DNA from: Bacillota bacterium
Lineage (GTDB): Bacteria; Bacillota; Clostridia; Oscillospirales; Ethanoligenentaceae
Direction: 5' to 3'
NCBI GenBank assembly: GCA_023391835.1
Contig: JAEWAE010000062.1
Span: 1 to 35,039 of the forward strand
Length of the DNA: 35,039 nucleotides
Shown: in pieces, positions 1 to 8,008 of the stretch
Position numbering within the stretch: the first letter of the stretch is position 1
How the letters are laid out: every line of letters starts with the position of its first letter
Position numbers and translations under genes: made by a program
The notes under the pieces: model-generated
Database searches by the model: none
What the model saw: only the letters and a program-made list of their open reading frames with translations
Told to the model about the DNA's origin: nothing

Positions 1-44
1 CATCCTTACGTTTTTGCAGCAGCCCCTTTGCATGCGTGTAAAAA

Positions 45-1340
45 TCAGCCCGCCGGCGTCAGGATGGGAAATGTATTGGCCCCGTTAGGCATCAGACGCA
101 CCTTTGCGTCCGGCCCGGCCTGCTCCCTCGCCACGCGCACGGCTTCTTCCAATGTTTTGACCATGGTGATGCCCACGCCCCGCAGGGTGCTGGGCTCCAG
201 CTGACTGACCAGAATCAAGCGAAAATCCTTGGCCGACGCGCAAAAATAATAACCTACGTATTTTGAAATGGTGTAATCGTCGCGCAGGAATTTTTCCCGT
301 TCCTCGAGGGTATCAAAGCCCGTCACCAGCTTGGCCATGCCCGCGTCGCCCCCGACCCCCTCGCTGCACTCGCTCAGCATAATGAGGGTGCCGCCGGGCC
401 GCACGGCCTCCCGGGCGTTTATCAGCAGCTTGATGGATTGATAGAGGTTGATATCCCGCGGGTAGCCGCCGGCGGAAGCGATGACCACGTCGCTGAGCTC
501 CGGGATCGGCGCACTTTCCACCTGCTCCACCAGCTTGCGGCCTTTGGCGTGGGCGCTGACGTAATTGCCGGCCACCGCGCCGACGATACGGCCGTCGCTG
601 TCGGTGACGACGTTGAAAAGAAAGCACGGCTGCACGAAGCTTGCAGCCTCCATCATATCTTCATGCACCAGATTGCCCGCCAGGTTGCCGCTGTGCACGC
701 CCGGCTGCACGCCGTTGCCCAGCCCCGGCACCAGCGAAAGCGAATGGTTGGCCATGATGGTGCGATAGGAAGCAATCCCCGGCAACAGAGCCTTTTTCCC
801 ACCGCTCCACCCGGCCAGCAGGTGATAGACGATGGCGCCGCAGATGACGATGCGGTCGCATTCCATTGCCCGGCGGTCGATTTCCACCGGTGTGCCGCGG
901 CTGGTGGTGCCCAGATACTGATGCGCGGCCTGGTCGCGGCAGTCATGGTCGAGCACCTGGAACCGCCCGGCCAGTTCCGGCCCCAGCAGCCGCGCGTGCT
1001 CCTCCTCGGTCTGGGCCCGATGAGTGCCGGTGCCGCTGAGGAACACGATATCCGAATCCGCCACGCCGCCCTTTTCAAGCTCACGGACTATCATGGGCAG
1101 ATACCGTTCGGTGTGCTGCCAGGCGCGGGTGATGTCGGGGAGCACCACGCAGACCCGTTCCCCCGCGCGCACCAGATGGGAAAGCGGCGCACTGTCGATC
1201 GGGTGGGCAAGGGCGTCCTCCATCACTTCGTTTTCGGTGCGACCGCCCGCGGTGAAATGGCCCTCGATGCGGCCGACCACCGGCCAGCCGCCGAGATCGG
1301 CCGTCTGGACGCCATGCCCATATTTTAATTCAATCTTCAT
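45..1340 (-). CDS. larA: LarA-family nickel-dependent racemase (lactate racemase-like)
   Basis: A 431-aa protein of the LarA (DUF2088) family. LarA interconverts D- and L-lactate with a nickel-pincer cofactor, and related enzymes racemise or epimerise other 2-hydroxy acids, so the substrate here is open. The catalytic set of characterised LarA (two proton-transfer His, the cofactor-bearing Lys and the Ni-ligand His) is matched: H107 in GTGTHR, H173 in VYHLLAGWSGGKK, K183 (or K182), and H199 in ANHS, each one residue off the Lactobacillus numbering. The ATG start has AAGGAG eight bases upstream. It is transcribed alone, away from the next gene, from a promoter at 1463-1492. No larB, larC or larE cofactor-synthesis gene is in the window; they could lie downstream, beyond the left edge. 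Family assignment is sure; substrate is inference. Confidence 0.9.
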   Translation of the reverse strand: MKIELKYGHGVQTADLGGWPVVGRIEGHFTAGGRTENEVMEDALAHPIDSAPLSHLVRAGERVCVVLPDITRAWQHTERYLPMIVRELEKGGVADSDIVFLSGTGTHRAQTEEEHARLLGPELAGRFQVLDHDCRDQAAHQYLGTTSRGTPVEIDRRAMECDRIVICGAIVYHLLAGWSGGKKALLPGIASYRTIMANHSLSLVPGLGNGVQPGVHSGNLAGNLVHEDMMEAASFVQPCFLFNVVTDSDGRIVGAVAGNYVSAHAKGRKLVEQVESAPIPELSDVVIASAGGYPRDINLYQSIKLLINAREAVRPGGTLIMLSECSEGVGGDAGMAKLVTGFDTLEEREKFLRDDYTISKYVGYYFCASAKDFRLILVSQLEPSTLRGVGITMVKTLEEAVRVAREQAGPDAKVRLMPNGANTFPILTPAG

Positions 1341-1767
1341 GCTGTGCGCTCCTTCGCTGTCGGGATTCTTCCGCCGATCGGACCGAAGCCGCCGGCAGAC
1401 TGCATCATTCCGGCAATTCCATAAACGATCGGGAAAAACTGTGAAAATGTATATTAATCTATATTATACAGGAAATCGATAACTTATTGCAAGATAAAGA
1501 CGGATTTATTTCATTTTAATGGTAAACGGCCCGGCTGCGCCGCCCGCAAAGTTTTTAAAATTTCAGCATGGCAAAAGGGCGAAATATTGCCGCACCGGCA
1601 TAAATTTGCATGCCGCCGCACGTCGCCGCCAGCTCATTTTCCAACTCGCTCGGCTGCAAAAACGGACATAATTTGAATGTGCCCGAAAAGGCACAATGGA
1701 AAGTAATGGATAAATCAGAGGAAAAATCCCGGCGCAGACACAAAACGGTGGTTTGAGGCGGAATGCG
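1341..1767. other. Intergenic region between divergent larA and deacetylase genes
   Basis: This 427-base gap separates two divergent genes. It is AT-rich compared with its neighbours around 1430-1520. It holds the minus-strand promoter for larA (1463-1492) and a leader of about 115 bases down to the larA start. On the right side there is a small perfect inverted repeat, TGTGCC-CGAAAA-GGCACA, at 1678-1695, ahead of the deacetylase gene. I could not pick a convincing plus-strand promoter. The 62-codon minus-strand open frame at 1555-1743 has no ribosome site or recognisable product and is not called. Confidence 0.6.
1463..1492 (-). promoter_or_regulatory. Predicted sigmaA-type promoter for larA
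   Basis: Reading the minus strand, TTGCAA (1492-1487) is followed after 18 bases by TATAAT (1468-1463). The -10 box is a perfect match and the -35 box matches four of six. Transcription would begin near 1456, giving a leader of about 115 bases before the larA ATG at 1340. Confidence 0.65.
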
Positions 1768-2667
1768 ATGAAAAAAAGATGGAAGGCCGGTCTGGCGGTA
1801 TGCCTGGCTTTACTTTTTGGCGCTTTTGCGGCGGCGGAGCCGGATGCCCGCGCACACCGGGCCGTTGCCGCCGCGGCGGAAGCACCGGCCGGGCAGTTGG
1901 AGGACGGGCGGATCTGTTTGCCGATTTTGATGTATCATGAGGTCAAACATTCCCATACCGGCAAAGACTGCATCACCCCCGGCGAACTCGAAAGCGATCT
2001 TTCTTATCTCAAAAAAAACGGGTATACCGCCATCACCATGACCGAATTGATCAATTACACCGATGGGAAGGGCGAGCTGCCGCCGCGGCCCATTATCCTG
2101 TCGTTTGACGACGGGTACCTGAGCAGCTATGTGTACGCTTACCCGCTTATCCGGAAATATGACATGAAAATGGTGCTTTCACTCATTGGCAAGAGCACGG
2201 ATGATTTCACCGAAATCCCCAGTGACGACATCAATTGTTCCCATGCCACATGGGATCAGATCCGGGAAATGCTCGCGTCCGGCCATGTGGAAATCCAGAA
2301 TCACACCTATAATATGCACCACATCACCCGGAAACGGTTCGGCTGTCAAAAGCGAAAAGGGGAATCCCGGGCCGAATACGAGCGGGTGCTGACTGCGGAT
2401 CTCGACCAGCTCCAGCAGGAAATTTATACCATGACCGGCATCCGACCCAATACTTTCACGTATCCTTACGGCCAGGTGAGCCCCGAATCGGTGCCGGTCC
2501 TCAAAAAGCTGGGGTTTAAGGCCAGCCTGACCTGCGATTACGGTCTGAATCTCATCGACCGCGACCCTCAGACGCTTTTCGGCCTGCGGCGCATCTGCCG
2601 CGCCCACGGCTCCAGCGCGCAGAAGCTGCTGGCCGGGGCACAGAAGACGCTGCGTTTCCGCCGCTAG
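1768..2667 (+). CDS. Secreted polysaccharide deacetylase (NodB-homology domain)
   Basis: A 299-aa carbohydrate esterase family 4 type protein that would remove acetyl groups from an extracellular or cell-wall polymer. An N-terminal signal sequence (KKRW followed by a hydrophobic stretch ending in alanines) indicates export. The catalytic and metal-binding Asp pair is visible in ILSFDDGY (D114, D115), the His motif is NHTYNMHH (H179 with H184/H185), and the typical TYPYG strand lies near residue 232. The HTYxxHH spacing resembles the PgaB/IcaB-like branch rather than the HSxxHP of chitooligosaccharide deacetylases. I chose ATG 1768, which has GAGG nine bases upstream, over the TTG at 1753 that lies on top of that site. 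It sits 27 bases before a secreted M23 peptidase, so the two probably form a cell-wall remodelling operon. Confidence 0.9.
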   Translation: MKKRWKAGLAVCLALLFGAFAAAEPDARAHRAVAAAAEAPAGQLEDGRICLPILMYHEVKHSHTGKDCITPGELESDLSYLKKNGYTAITMTELINYTDGKGELPPRPIILSFDDGYLSSYVYAYPLIRKYDMKMVLSLIGKSTDDFTEIPSDDINCSHATWDQIREMLASGHVEIQNHTYNMHHITRKRFGCQKRKGESRAEYERVLTADLDQLQQEIYTMTGIRPNTFTYPYGQVSPESVPVLKKLGFKASLTCDYGLNLIDRDPQTLFGLRRICRAHGSSAQKLLAGAQKTLRFRR

Positions 2668-2694
2668 GCCAAAGACGGGAAGGAGGGAAAATAA

Positions 2695-3774
2695 ATGAAC
2701 CGGACTATTCGCACGGCGGGCAAATATCTGCGGGGCATACTGCTCGGTCTGATGAGCCTGCTGTGCGCCGTGACGCCGACGGCCGCCGTGCCCTGCGCGG
2801 CCACGGCCGAGCCGGCGTATATCAAATGGATGAGCTTCGACGTCCCGTACTCGGCGCTATCCAAGTCCATGCAGATTGATATCCGTTCCCACACGGCCGG
2901 TCAGCCGGTCAACTGGGTGGAGCTGCTGGCCTATCTCGGCACCCGGTACGGCGGCAACTGGAAAAAATACCGCGCCAAGGATATGGATGCTCTGGTCTCC
3001 AAACTCAAGGCGGGCCAGACAATGGCGGAGCTGACCGCCGGCATGAAAAATTATGCCTACTATTATGAAACTACCGACGCCGTGCTGGGCAACTTCGTGG
3101 GAGAATACCGCGTTGGCATGCCCTCCGAGGGCGTACCGTCCGGCAGCGTGGCGGATGCGGGCGGCACACGGGTGGAATACGGGCTCAAATCCTTCTCGCC
3201 CATAGCCCGGGGCTACTCCTACTGCCATTATGACGACTTCGGCGACTCCCGCTCCTTCGGCTTTCGCCGGCCCCATCTGGGCAACGACCTGATGGGCAGC
3301 GTGGGCACGCCCATCGTCGCTGTGGAAGGCGGCACGGTGGAATCCCTGGGCTGGAATCGGTACGGCGGCTGGCGGGTAGGTATCCGCAGTTTCGACCGCC
3401 GGCGGTATTACTATTACGCCCATCTGCGCAAAGGCCACCCCTATGCCAAGGGGCTGACCCAGGGGCAGACGGTGCATACGGGCGACGTCATCGGCTATCT
3501 TGGCATGACCGGCTACAGCAACAAGGAAAACGTCAACAACATGCAGAAGCCACATCTGCATTTCGGCATGCAGATTATTTTTGACGAATCGCAAAAAGAA
3601 GGCAACCACGAGATCTGGATTGATGTATATGACATTGTCGATCTGCTCGCCTCCCACCGCATGAAGGTGGTGCGCGATAACTCGACCAAGGATTATTTCA
3701 GCGCCTATCCCTTCACAGACCTGCGCTACCCCGACGCCGCAGAAAGCTCCTTCGGCAATTCCGCAAACGATTGA
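2695..3774 (+). CDS. Secreted M23-family peptidase (LytM-type)
   Basis: A 359-aa exported protein with a signal peptide (residues 1-38, ending AAATAEP-like) and a C-terminal M23 metallopeptidase domain at about 185-300. Zinc-ligand motif HLGND gives H194 and D198, YAHL gives H243, and HLHFG gives H287 and H289, so the full LytM catalytic set is present. Such enzymes cut peptide cross-links of peptidoglycan. The first 150 residues of the mature protein are not a domain I recognise; they may position the enzyme or bind a partner. The ATG has a strong GGAGG site. It follows the deacetylase by 27 bases and is likely co-transcribed. Some M23 proteins in spore formers act in engulfment or cortex remodelling, but nothing here proves that. 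Confidence 0.9.
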   Translation: MNRTIRTAGKYLRGILLGLMSLLCAVTPTAAVPCAATAEPAYIKWMSFDVPYSALSKSMQIDIRSHTAGQPVNWVELLAYLGTRYGGNWKKYRAKDMDALVSKLKAGQTMAELTAGMKNYAYYYETTDAVLGNFVGEYRVGMPSEGVPSGSVADAGGTRVEYGLKSFSPIARGYSYCHYDDFGDSRSFGFRRPHLGNDLMGSVGTPIVAVEGGTVESLGWNRYGGWRVGIRSFDRRRYYYYAHLRKGHPYAKGLTQGQTVHTGDVIGYLGMTGYSNKENVNNMQKPHLHFGMQIIFDESQKEGNHEIWIDVYDIVDLLASHRMKVVRDNSTKDYFSAYPFTDLRYPDAAESSFGNSAND

Positions 3775-4008
3775 GAGTGACGGCCTTTGGCTTTACTGAA
3801 GGCACCAAATGTATTTTCCCGATTGTAACCGGAATGGCTGTAAGGCTCGGGGGACAGCAAGATATGCAACCTCAACGATTTTATATGCAATGGCCGGGCG
3901 TCGGCTTTCATGCTACAATGAAGCCGGGTGCCTGGCTGTTACATATTGGGTTCCCGGGCGGATTATATGGTAAATATCCGGCTACAGCCGGTCAGGGGGT
4001 AGTTTGAT

Positions 4009-5172
4009 TTGCAAAAAGTCAGATTGGGCATTATCGGTGTCGGCAACATGGGCAGCAGTCACTGTCGTTCCATCATCGCCGGCAAAACACCGGAAATCGA
4101 GCTGGCGGCCATTGCCGATATCAGCGCAGCCAAACGGGATTGGGCAAAAAAGACTCTGCCCGAAAGCGTCGCCATTTTCGACGATGCGGAAAAAATGATG
4201 CAGAGCGGCCGGGTGGATGCCGTTTTGATCGCCACGCCGCACTATTTGCATCCGCCGCTTGCCATCATGGGCCTCCGTCACGGTCTGCATGTGATCTGCG
4301 AAAAGCCGGCGGGCGTTTACACCAAGCAAGTGCGTGAAATGAATGAGGCCGCGGCCAAGAGCGACAAGATTTTCGCCATCATGTTCAATCAGCGCACCAA
4401 TTGCGTATTCCGCAAAATGAAGGAGCTTGTCTCTTCCGGTGAGCTGGGTGAAATCAAGCGCACCAACTGGATCATCACCAACTGGTATCGTTCCCAGAGC
4501 TATTACGATTCCGGCGACTGGCGGGCCACCTGGGCCGGCGAGGGCGGCGGCGTGCTGCTCAACCAGTGCCCCCACAACCTGGATCTGTGGCAGTGGATCT
4601 GCGGCATGCCAAACAAGGTGCAGGCCGTCTGCCACGAGGGCAAGTGGCATCATATCGAAGTGGAAGACGACGTCACCGCCTATGTGGAATATCCAAACGG
4701 CGCGACGGGCGTGTTTGTCACCACCACGGCCGACACCCCGGGCACCAACCGGTTTGAAATCATGCTCGACGGCGGCAAGCTCGTGTGCGAAAACGACAAG
4801 CTGATGCTTTATAAAAACAAAATTCCGGAGCGCCAGTTCAATGCCACCTACAAAGGCGGCTTCGGCGAGCCGGGCTTCGACACTATCGAGGTACAGACCG
4901 ACGGCCAGAATCCCCAGCATGTGGGCGTGCTCAATTCCTTCGCTTCGGCCATCCTGCACGGCACGCCGCTGATTGCCGACGGCAGCGAGGGCATCAACGG
5001 GCTGACGATTTCCAACGCCATGCATCTTTCCAGCTGGCTGGGCCATGCGGTGGAGCTGCCGCTGGACGAGGATCTTTTCTGGCAGAAGCTTCAGGAAAAA
5101 ATCGCGCATTCCAAGATCAAAAAATCCGTGGGCGGGGCGACTCTGGATGTCAGCGGCACGTTCAACGCCTGA
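4009..5172 (+). CDS. Gfo/Idh/MocA-family NAD(P)-dependent oxidoreductase
   Basis: A 387-aa protein with an N-terminal Rossmann fold, GxGxxG-type motif in GVGNMGSSHC (residues 10-19), the family EKPAG lysine at K99, and a C-terminal substrate-binding domain. Family members oxidise or reduce sugars, inositols or related polyols; the substrate cannot be read from sequence. The conserved segment NQCPHNLDLW (185-194) corresponds to the catalytic His region. The start is TTG at 4009, with AGGGGG about eight bases upstream; no better ATG is near. It lies 28 bases before a second, paralogous oxidoreductase, and the two probably act in one sugar or cyclitol pathway, for example as successive steps. 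The 234 bases before it contain no recognised gene or riboswitch. Confidence 0.9.
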   Translation: MQKVRLGIIGVGNMGSSHCRSIIAGKTPEIELAAIADISAAKRDWAKKTLPESVAIFDDAEKMMQSGRVDAVLIATPHYLHPPLAIMGLRHGLHVICEKPAGVYTKQVREMNEAAAKSDKIFAIMFNQRTNCVFRKMKELVSSGELGEIKRTNWIITNWYRSQSYYDSGDWRATWAGEGGGVLLNQCPHNLDLWQWICGMPNKVQAVCHEGKWHHIEVEDDVTAYVEYPNGATGVFVTTTADTPGTNRFEIMLDGGKLVCENDKLMLYKNKIPERQFNATYKGGFGEPGFDTIEVQTDGQNPQHVGVLNSFASAILHGTPLIADGSEGINGLTISNAMHLSSWLGHAVELPLDEDLFWQKLQEKIAHSKIKKSVGGATLDVSGTFNA

Positions 5173-5200
5173 GGACCGATAGGGAAAAGAGGAACCGGAA

Positions 5201-6235
5201 ATGCGCAAAGCGGGAATCGTGGGCTGCGGCTCCATCGGGCAAGTGCACGGCGCGGCCGTGCAGGGCAGCCCGCATATCGAGCTCGGCGGTGCGGCGGATA
5301 TCGTGCCCGAAAAGGCCGAAAAGCTCACCGCCCAGTTTGGCGGGCACGCCTATGCCAGCATGGAAGAGCTGCTGGAGGCGGAGCACCCGGATGTGATCCA
5401 CATCTGTACACCGCACTTCACGCATGTGCCGCTGGCGGTGAAGGCGCTGCGCTCCGGCGCGCATGTGCTGCTGGAAAAGCCGCCGGCCATCACCCTCGAC
5501 GACATCCCCGTGCTGGCTCAAGCGCAGCGGGAGTCGGGGCGCCGGCTGGGGCTTTGTTTCCAAAACCGTTACCGTGATAATTACCGCCGTGCCAGGGAAC
5601 TGGTGACTTCCCGGGCGCTGGGCCCGGTGAAGGGCGCGCGGGCCTTTGTGACCTGGCGCCGGGGCGGCGGCTATTACACCGACAGCCCCTGGCGCGGGCG
5701 CATGCGCACCGAGGGCGGCGGCGTGATGATCAATCAGGCCATCCACACCCTCGATCTGATGCTTTGGCTGCTGGGGGACCCGCAGACGGTGGCCGGCAGC
5801 GTGGCCAATCACCACCTGCCCGCCGGCATGGATGTGGAGGATACGGCGGAGGCCGTGTTTAGTTTCGACGGCGGGGTGAGCGGGCTGTTTTACGCCTCCA
5901 CCGCCAATTCCGGCGACGACCCGGTCTATCTGGATGTGGCCTGCGAAGAAGGCCATATCATTGTGGAAGGCGACAGCCTGACTCTGCGCGGCCCCGACGG
6001 GCGGCTGCGCGAATATTTCGAGAATCCGCCCGTGAAGCTTTGCGGCAAGGCCTGCTGGGGCGGCATGCATGCGGTGCTCATCGAGGATTTCTACGCCCAT
6101 CTCGACGACGGTAATTTCCCCATCGGGATTGCCGAGGGCAGCCGGGCGCTGCGCGCGCTGCTGTGCCTCTATCGGGCCTCTCAGGAGGGCAGGGCCGTGG
6201 ATTTTGCCACGGGCGAGCCGGTTTCGCACGGCTGA
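5201..6235 (+). CDS. Gfo/Idh/MocA-family oxidoreductase (second paralogue)
   Basis: A 344-aa oxidoreductase with Rossmann motif GCGSIGQVHG (residues 8-17), EKPPA with K93, and the NQAIHTLDLM segment that matches the catalytic region of the upstream gene. It is shorter than its neighbour by about 40 residues, mostly at the C terminus, and the two are clearly divergent paralogues, not a recent duplication. The ATG has GAGGAA seven bases upstream. A strong terminator begins 27 bases after the stop, so the operon ends here. Substrate is unknown; pairs of this family are common in inositol, glucuronate or N-acetyl sugar catabolism, but no transporter or kinase is nearby to support a choice. Confidence 0.9.
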   Translation: MRKAGIVGCGSIGQVHGAAVQGSPHIELGGAADIVPEKAEKLTAQFGGHAYASMEELLEAEHPDVIHICTPHFTHVPLAVKALRSGAHVLLEKPPAITLDDIPVLAQAQRESGRRLGLCFQNRYRDNYRRARELVTSRALGPVKGARAFVTWRRGGGYYTDSPWRGRMRTEGGGVMINQAIHTLDLMLWLLGDPQTVAGSVANHHLPAGMDVEDTAEAVFSFDGGVSGLFYASTANSGDDPVYLDVACEEGHIIVEGDSLTLRGPDGRLREYFENPPVKLCGKACWGGMHAVLIEDFYAHLDDGNFPIGIAEGSRALRALLCLYRASQEGRAVDFATGEPVSHG

Positions 6236-6261
6236 TACTCATACGCTCTGGATTGTGATTG

Positions 6262-6298
6262 CCGGGTCGGCGCTTTTGGGCGTTCGACCCGGTTTTTT
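6262..6298 (+). terminator. Intrinsic terminator after the oxidoreductase pair
   Basis: CCGGGTCG (6262-6269) pairs perfectly with CGACCCGG (6285-6292), and six T residues follow at once (6293-6298). Confidence 0.9.
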
Positions 6299-6320
6299 CG
6301 TGTCCGGCGGCCGGCGGGGC

Positions 6321-6350
6321 TTGCATATTGCCCCCATGCACGTGTAAAAT
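6321..6350 (+). promoter_or_regulatory. Predicted promoter for sdaAB-sdaAA
   Basis: TTGCAT (6321-6326) and TAAAAT (6345-6350) are separated by 18 bases. The site lies between the terminator of the previous operon and the sdaAB start, giving a leader of about 48 bases. Confidence 0.6.
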
Positions 6351-6404
6351 AGGTAGCGTAAAAGGGGAAAGGCGGTTGCTCCGCCGGATTGGAAAGGCCT
6401 TGCC

Positions 6405-7064
6405 ATGGATGTTTTCGACATAATCGGCCCGGTGATGATCGGGCCTTCCAGTTCCCACACGGCGGGTGCGGCCCGTATCGGGCTTATGGCCCGACAAATT
6501 CTCGGTGAAATCCCCGAGGAAGCGGAGATCCGCCTATACGGCTCCTTTGCCCGCACCGGCCGGGGGCACGGCACCGACAAGGCTCTGGTGGGTGGGCTTC
6601 TGGGCATGCAGGCGGATGACGTGCGCATCCCCCAGAGCCTTGAGATCGCGGCCGCGCTGGGTCTGCACGTGCATATCGTGCCCGACAGCGCCCCCGGCGG
6701 CCACCCGAATACCGCACGCATTTCCGTCCGGGGCCGCAGCGGGCGGCACATCGAGCTGACCGGCTGTTCCATCGGCGGCGGCAGCATCGTCATCCGGCGC
6801 ATCGGCCGGTATGAGGTCTCGCTCACCGGCGAGTACCCGGCGCTCATCATCCCCCATCGGGATACGCCGGGGGCCGTGGCCCATGTGACCGGCATCCTCG
6901 CCGCCGCGGGCATCAACATCGCCCGCATGCGGGTGAGTCGCTCCGATCGGGGCGGTGAGGCCATGATGGTCATCGAAACCGATCAGCCGGTGGAAGACCC
7001 GGCGCTGCGTTCGCTGCGGCGCACCGATGGCATCATCGACGTGATGCGGGTGGAGCGGCTCTGA
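6405..7064 (+). CDS. sdaAB: L-serine ammonia-lyase, iron-sulfur type, beta subunit
   Basis: A 219-aa beta subunit of the two-chain, [4Fe-4S] L-serine dehydratase, which deaminates L-serine to pyruvate and ammonia in the cytoplasm. The hallmark GPSSSHTAG motif is at residues 13-21, and an ACT-type regulatory domain occupies about residues 145-219. Length and order (beta gene first, then alpha) match Bacillus and Clostridia. The ATG has GGAAAGG upstream. The alpha-subunit gene follows after 62 bases. Confidence 0.95.
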   Translation: MDVFDIIGPVMIGPSSSHTAGAARIGLMARQILGEIPEEAEIRLYGSFARTGRGHGTDKALVGGLLGMQADDVRIPQSLEIAAALGLHVHIVPDSAPGGHPNTARISVRGRSGRHIELTGCSIGGGSIVIRRIGRYEVSLTGEYPALIIPHRDTPGAVAHVTGILAAAGINIARMRVSRSDRGGEAMMVIETDQPVEDPALRSLRRTDGIIDVMRVERL

Positions 7065-7126
7065 GCCCGCAGGCAGCCAAAAGCCGCCTCCCCGGTGGAC
7101 GGAGCGGCGGCAGAAAGGGACTTATT

Positions 7127-7999
7127 ATGCAGGAGTATGATTCAGTCGTCCGGCTGCTGGCGGATGCCCGGGAAACCGGCTCGATCTCACGGGCCGTGCT
7201 GCGCGCCCAGACGGCGGGGAGCGAGCATACGGAGCAGGAAATCTATGACCAAATGGCGCAGCGGTTTGCCGTCATGCGTCAGGCCATGGCAGACGGCCTG
7301 CGGCCCGGTCGGCGTTCTCCCTCCGGCCTGTCGGGCGGGGATGCGGCCAAGCTCCATGCCGCGGCGGGCCACAGCCTCTGCGGCGGCATTCTGGCCGTGA
7401 CGCTGGCCCGGGCTCTGGCCGTGGCGGAGCATAACGCCTGCATGGGGCGCATCGTCGCCGCCCCCACGGCCGGCTCCTGCGGCATCCTGCCCGCCGTGGT
7501 GCTTTCGGCGGGCGAAGCGGCGGGCGCTTCGGAGCATGCCATGGTGATGAGCCTTTTCACCGCGGCGGGGTTCGGCATGGTGACGGCCGCCCGGGCCAGC
7601 GTGTCGGGCGCGGAATGCGGCTGTCAGGCCGAATGCGGCAGCGCCTCGGCCATGGCCGCAGCCGCCGCCGTGGAGTTGGCCGGCGGCAGCCCCGAAATGG
7701 CGGCCTATGCCTTTTCCATGGCGCTGATGAATGAGCTGGGTCTGGTGTGCGACCCGGTGGCGGGTCTGGTGGAGGTGCCCTGCATCAAGCGCAACGCATC
7801 CTGCGCCGCCAACGCCCTCGCGGCCGCAGAAATGGCCCTGGCGGGCATCGCGGCGGATATCCCGCCCGACGAAGTGATCGACGCCATGGGCGCGGTGGGG
7901 CGGATGCTGCCCGCCGCGCTGCGCGAGACGGCGGCGGGCGGCTGTGCCGCCACTCCGACGGGTCTGGCCGCCGCGGCGCGGCTTTCCGGCGGGCAGTGA
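7127..7999 (+). CDS. sdaAA: L-serine ammonia-lyase, iron-sulfur type, alpha subunit
   Basis: A 290-aa alpha (catalytic) subunit. It carries the glycine-rich APTAGSCGILP segment (112-122) and the cysteines expected to hold the catalytic iron-sulfur cluster in GAECGCQAECGSAS (C164-C170), VCDPVAGLVEVPC (C208, C219) and the following NASC. Together with sdaAB it forms the active oxygen-sensitive enzyme, consistent with an anaerobe. The codon use is extremely GC- and alanine-rich. Its stop lies only nine bases from the stop of the convergent gene on the other strand, with no hairpin terminator visible between them. Confidence 0.95.
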   Translation: MQEYDSVVRLLADARETGSISRAVLRAQTAGSEHTEQEIYDQMAQRFAVMRQAMADGLRPGRRSPSGLSGGDAAKLHAAAGHSLCGGILAVTLARALAVAEHNACMGRIVAAPTAGSCGILPAVVLSAGEAAGASEHAMVMSLFTAAGFGMVTAARASVSGAECGCQAECGSASAMAAAAAVELAGGSPEMAAYAFSMALMNELGLVCDPVAGLVEVPCIKRNASCAANALAAAEMALAGIAADIPPDEVIDAMGAVGRMLPAALRETAAGGCAATPTGLAAAARLSGGQ

Positions 8000-8008
8000 T
8001 CCGGGCGG

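Noticed and set aside
1555..1743. A 62-codon minus-strand ORF in the larA-deacetylase gap
   Set aside because: No ribosome site, no recognisable domain, and it lies in a promoter region.
3775..4008. A riboswitch or small gene ahead of the first oxidoreductase
   Set aside because: The 234 bases hold a GCCTT/AAGGC stem and some -10-like boxes, but no known riboswitch core and no coding-like frame.
3982..5328. A 448-codon open frame on the minus strand across the first oxidoreductase gene
   Set aside because: It is the antisense shadow of a GC-rich gene with third-position bias. The plus-strand frame has clear Gfo/Idh/MocA motifs and a ribosome site; the antisense product matches nothing I know.
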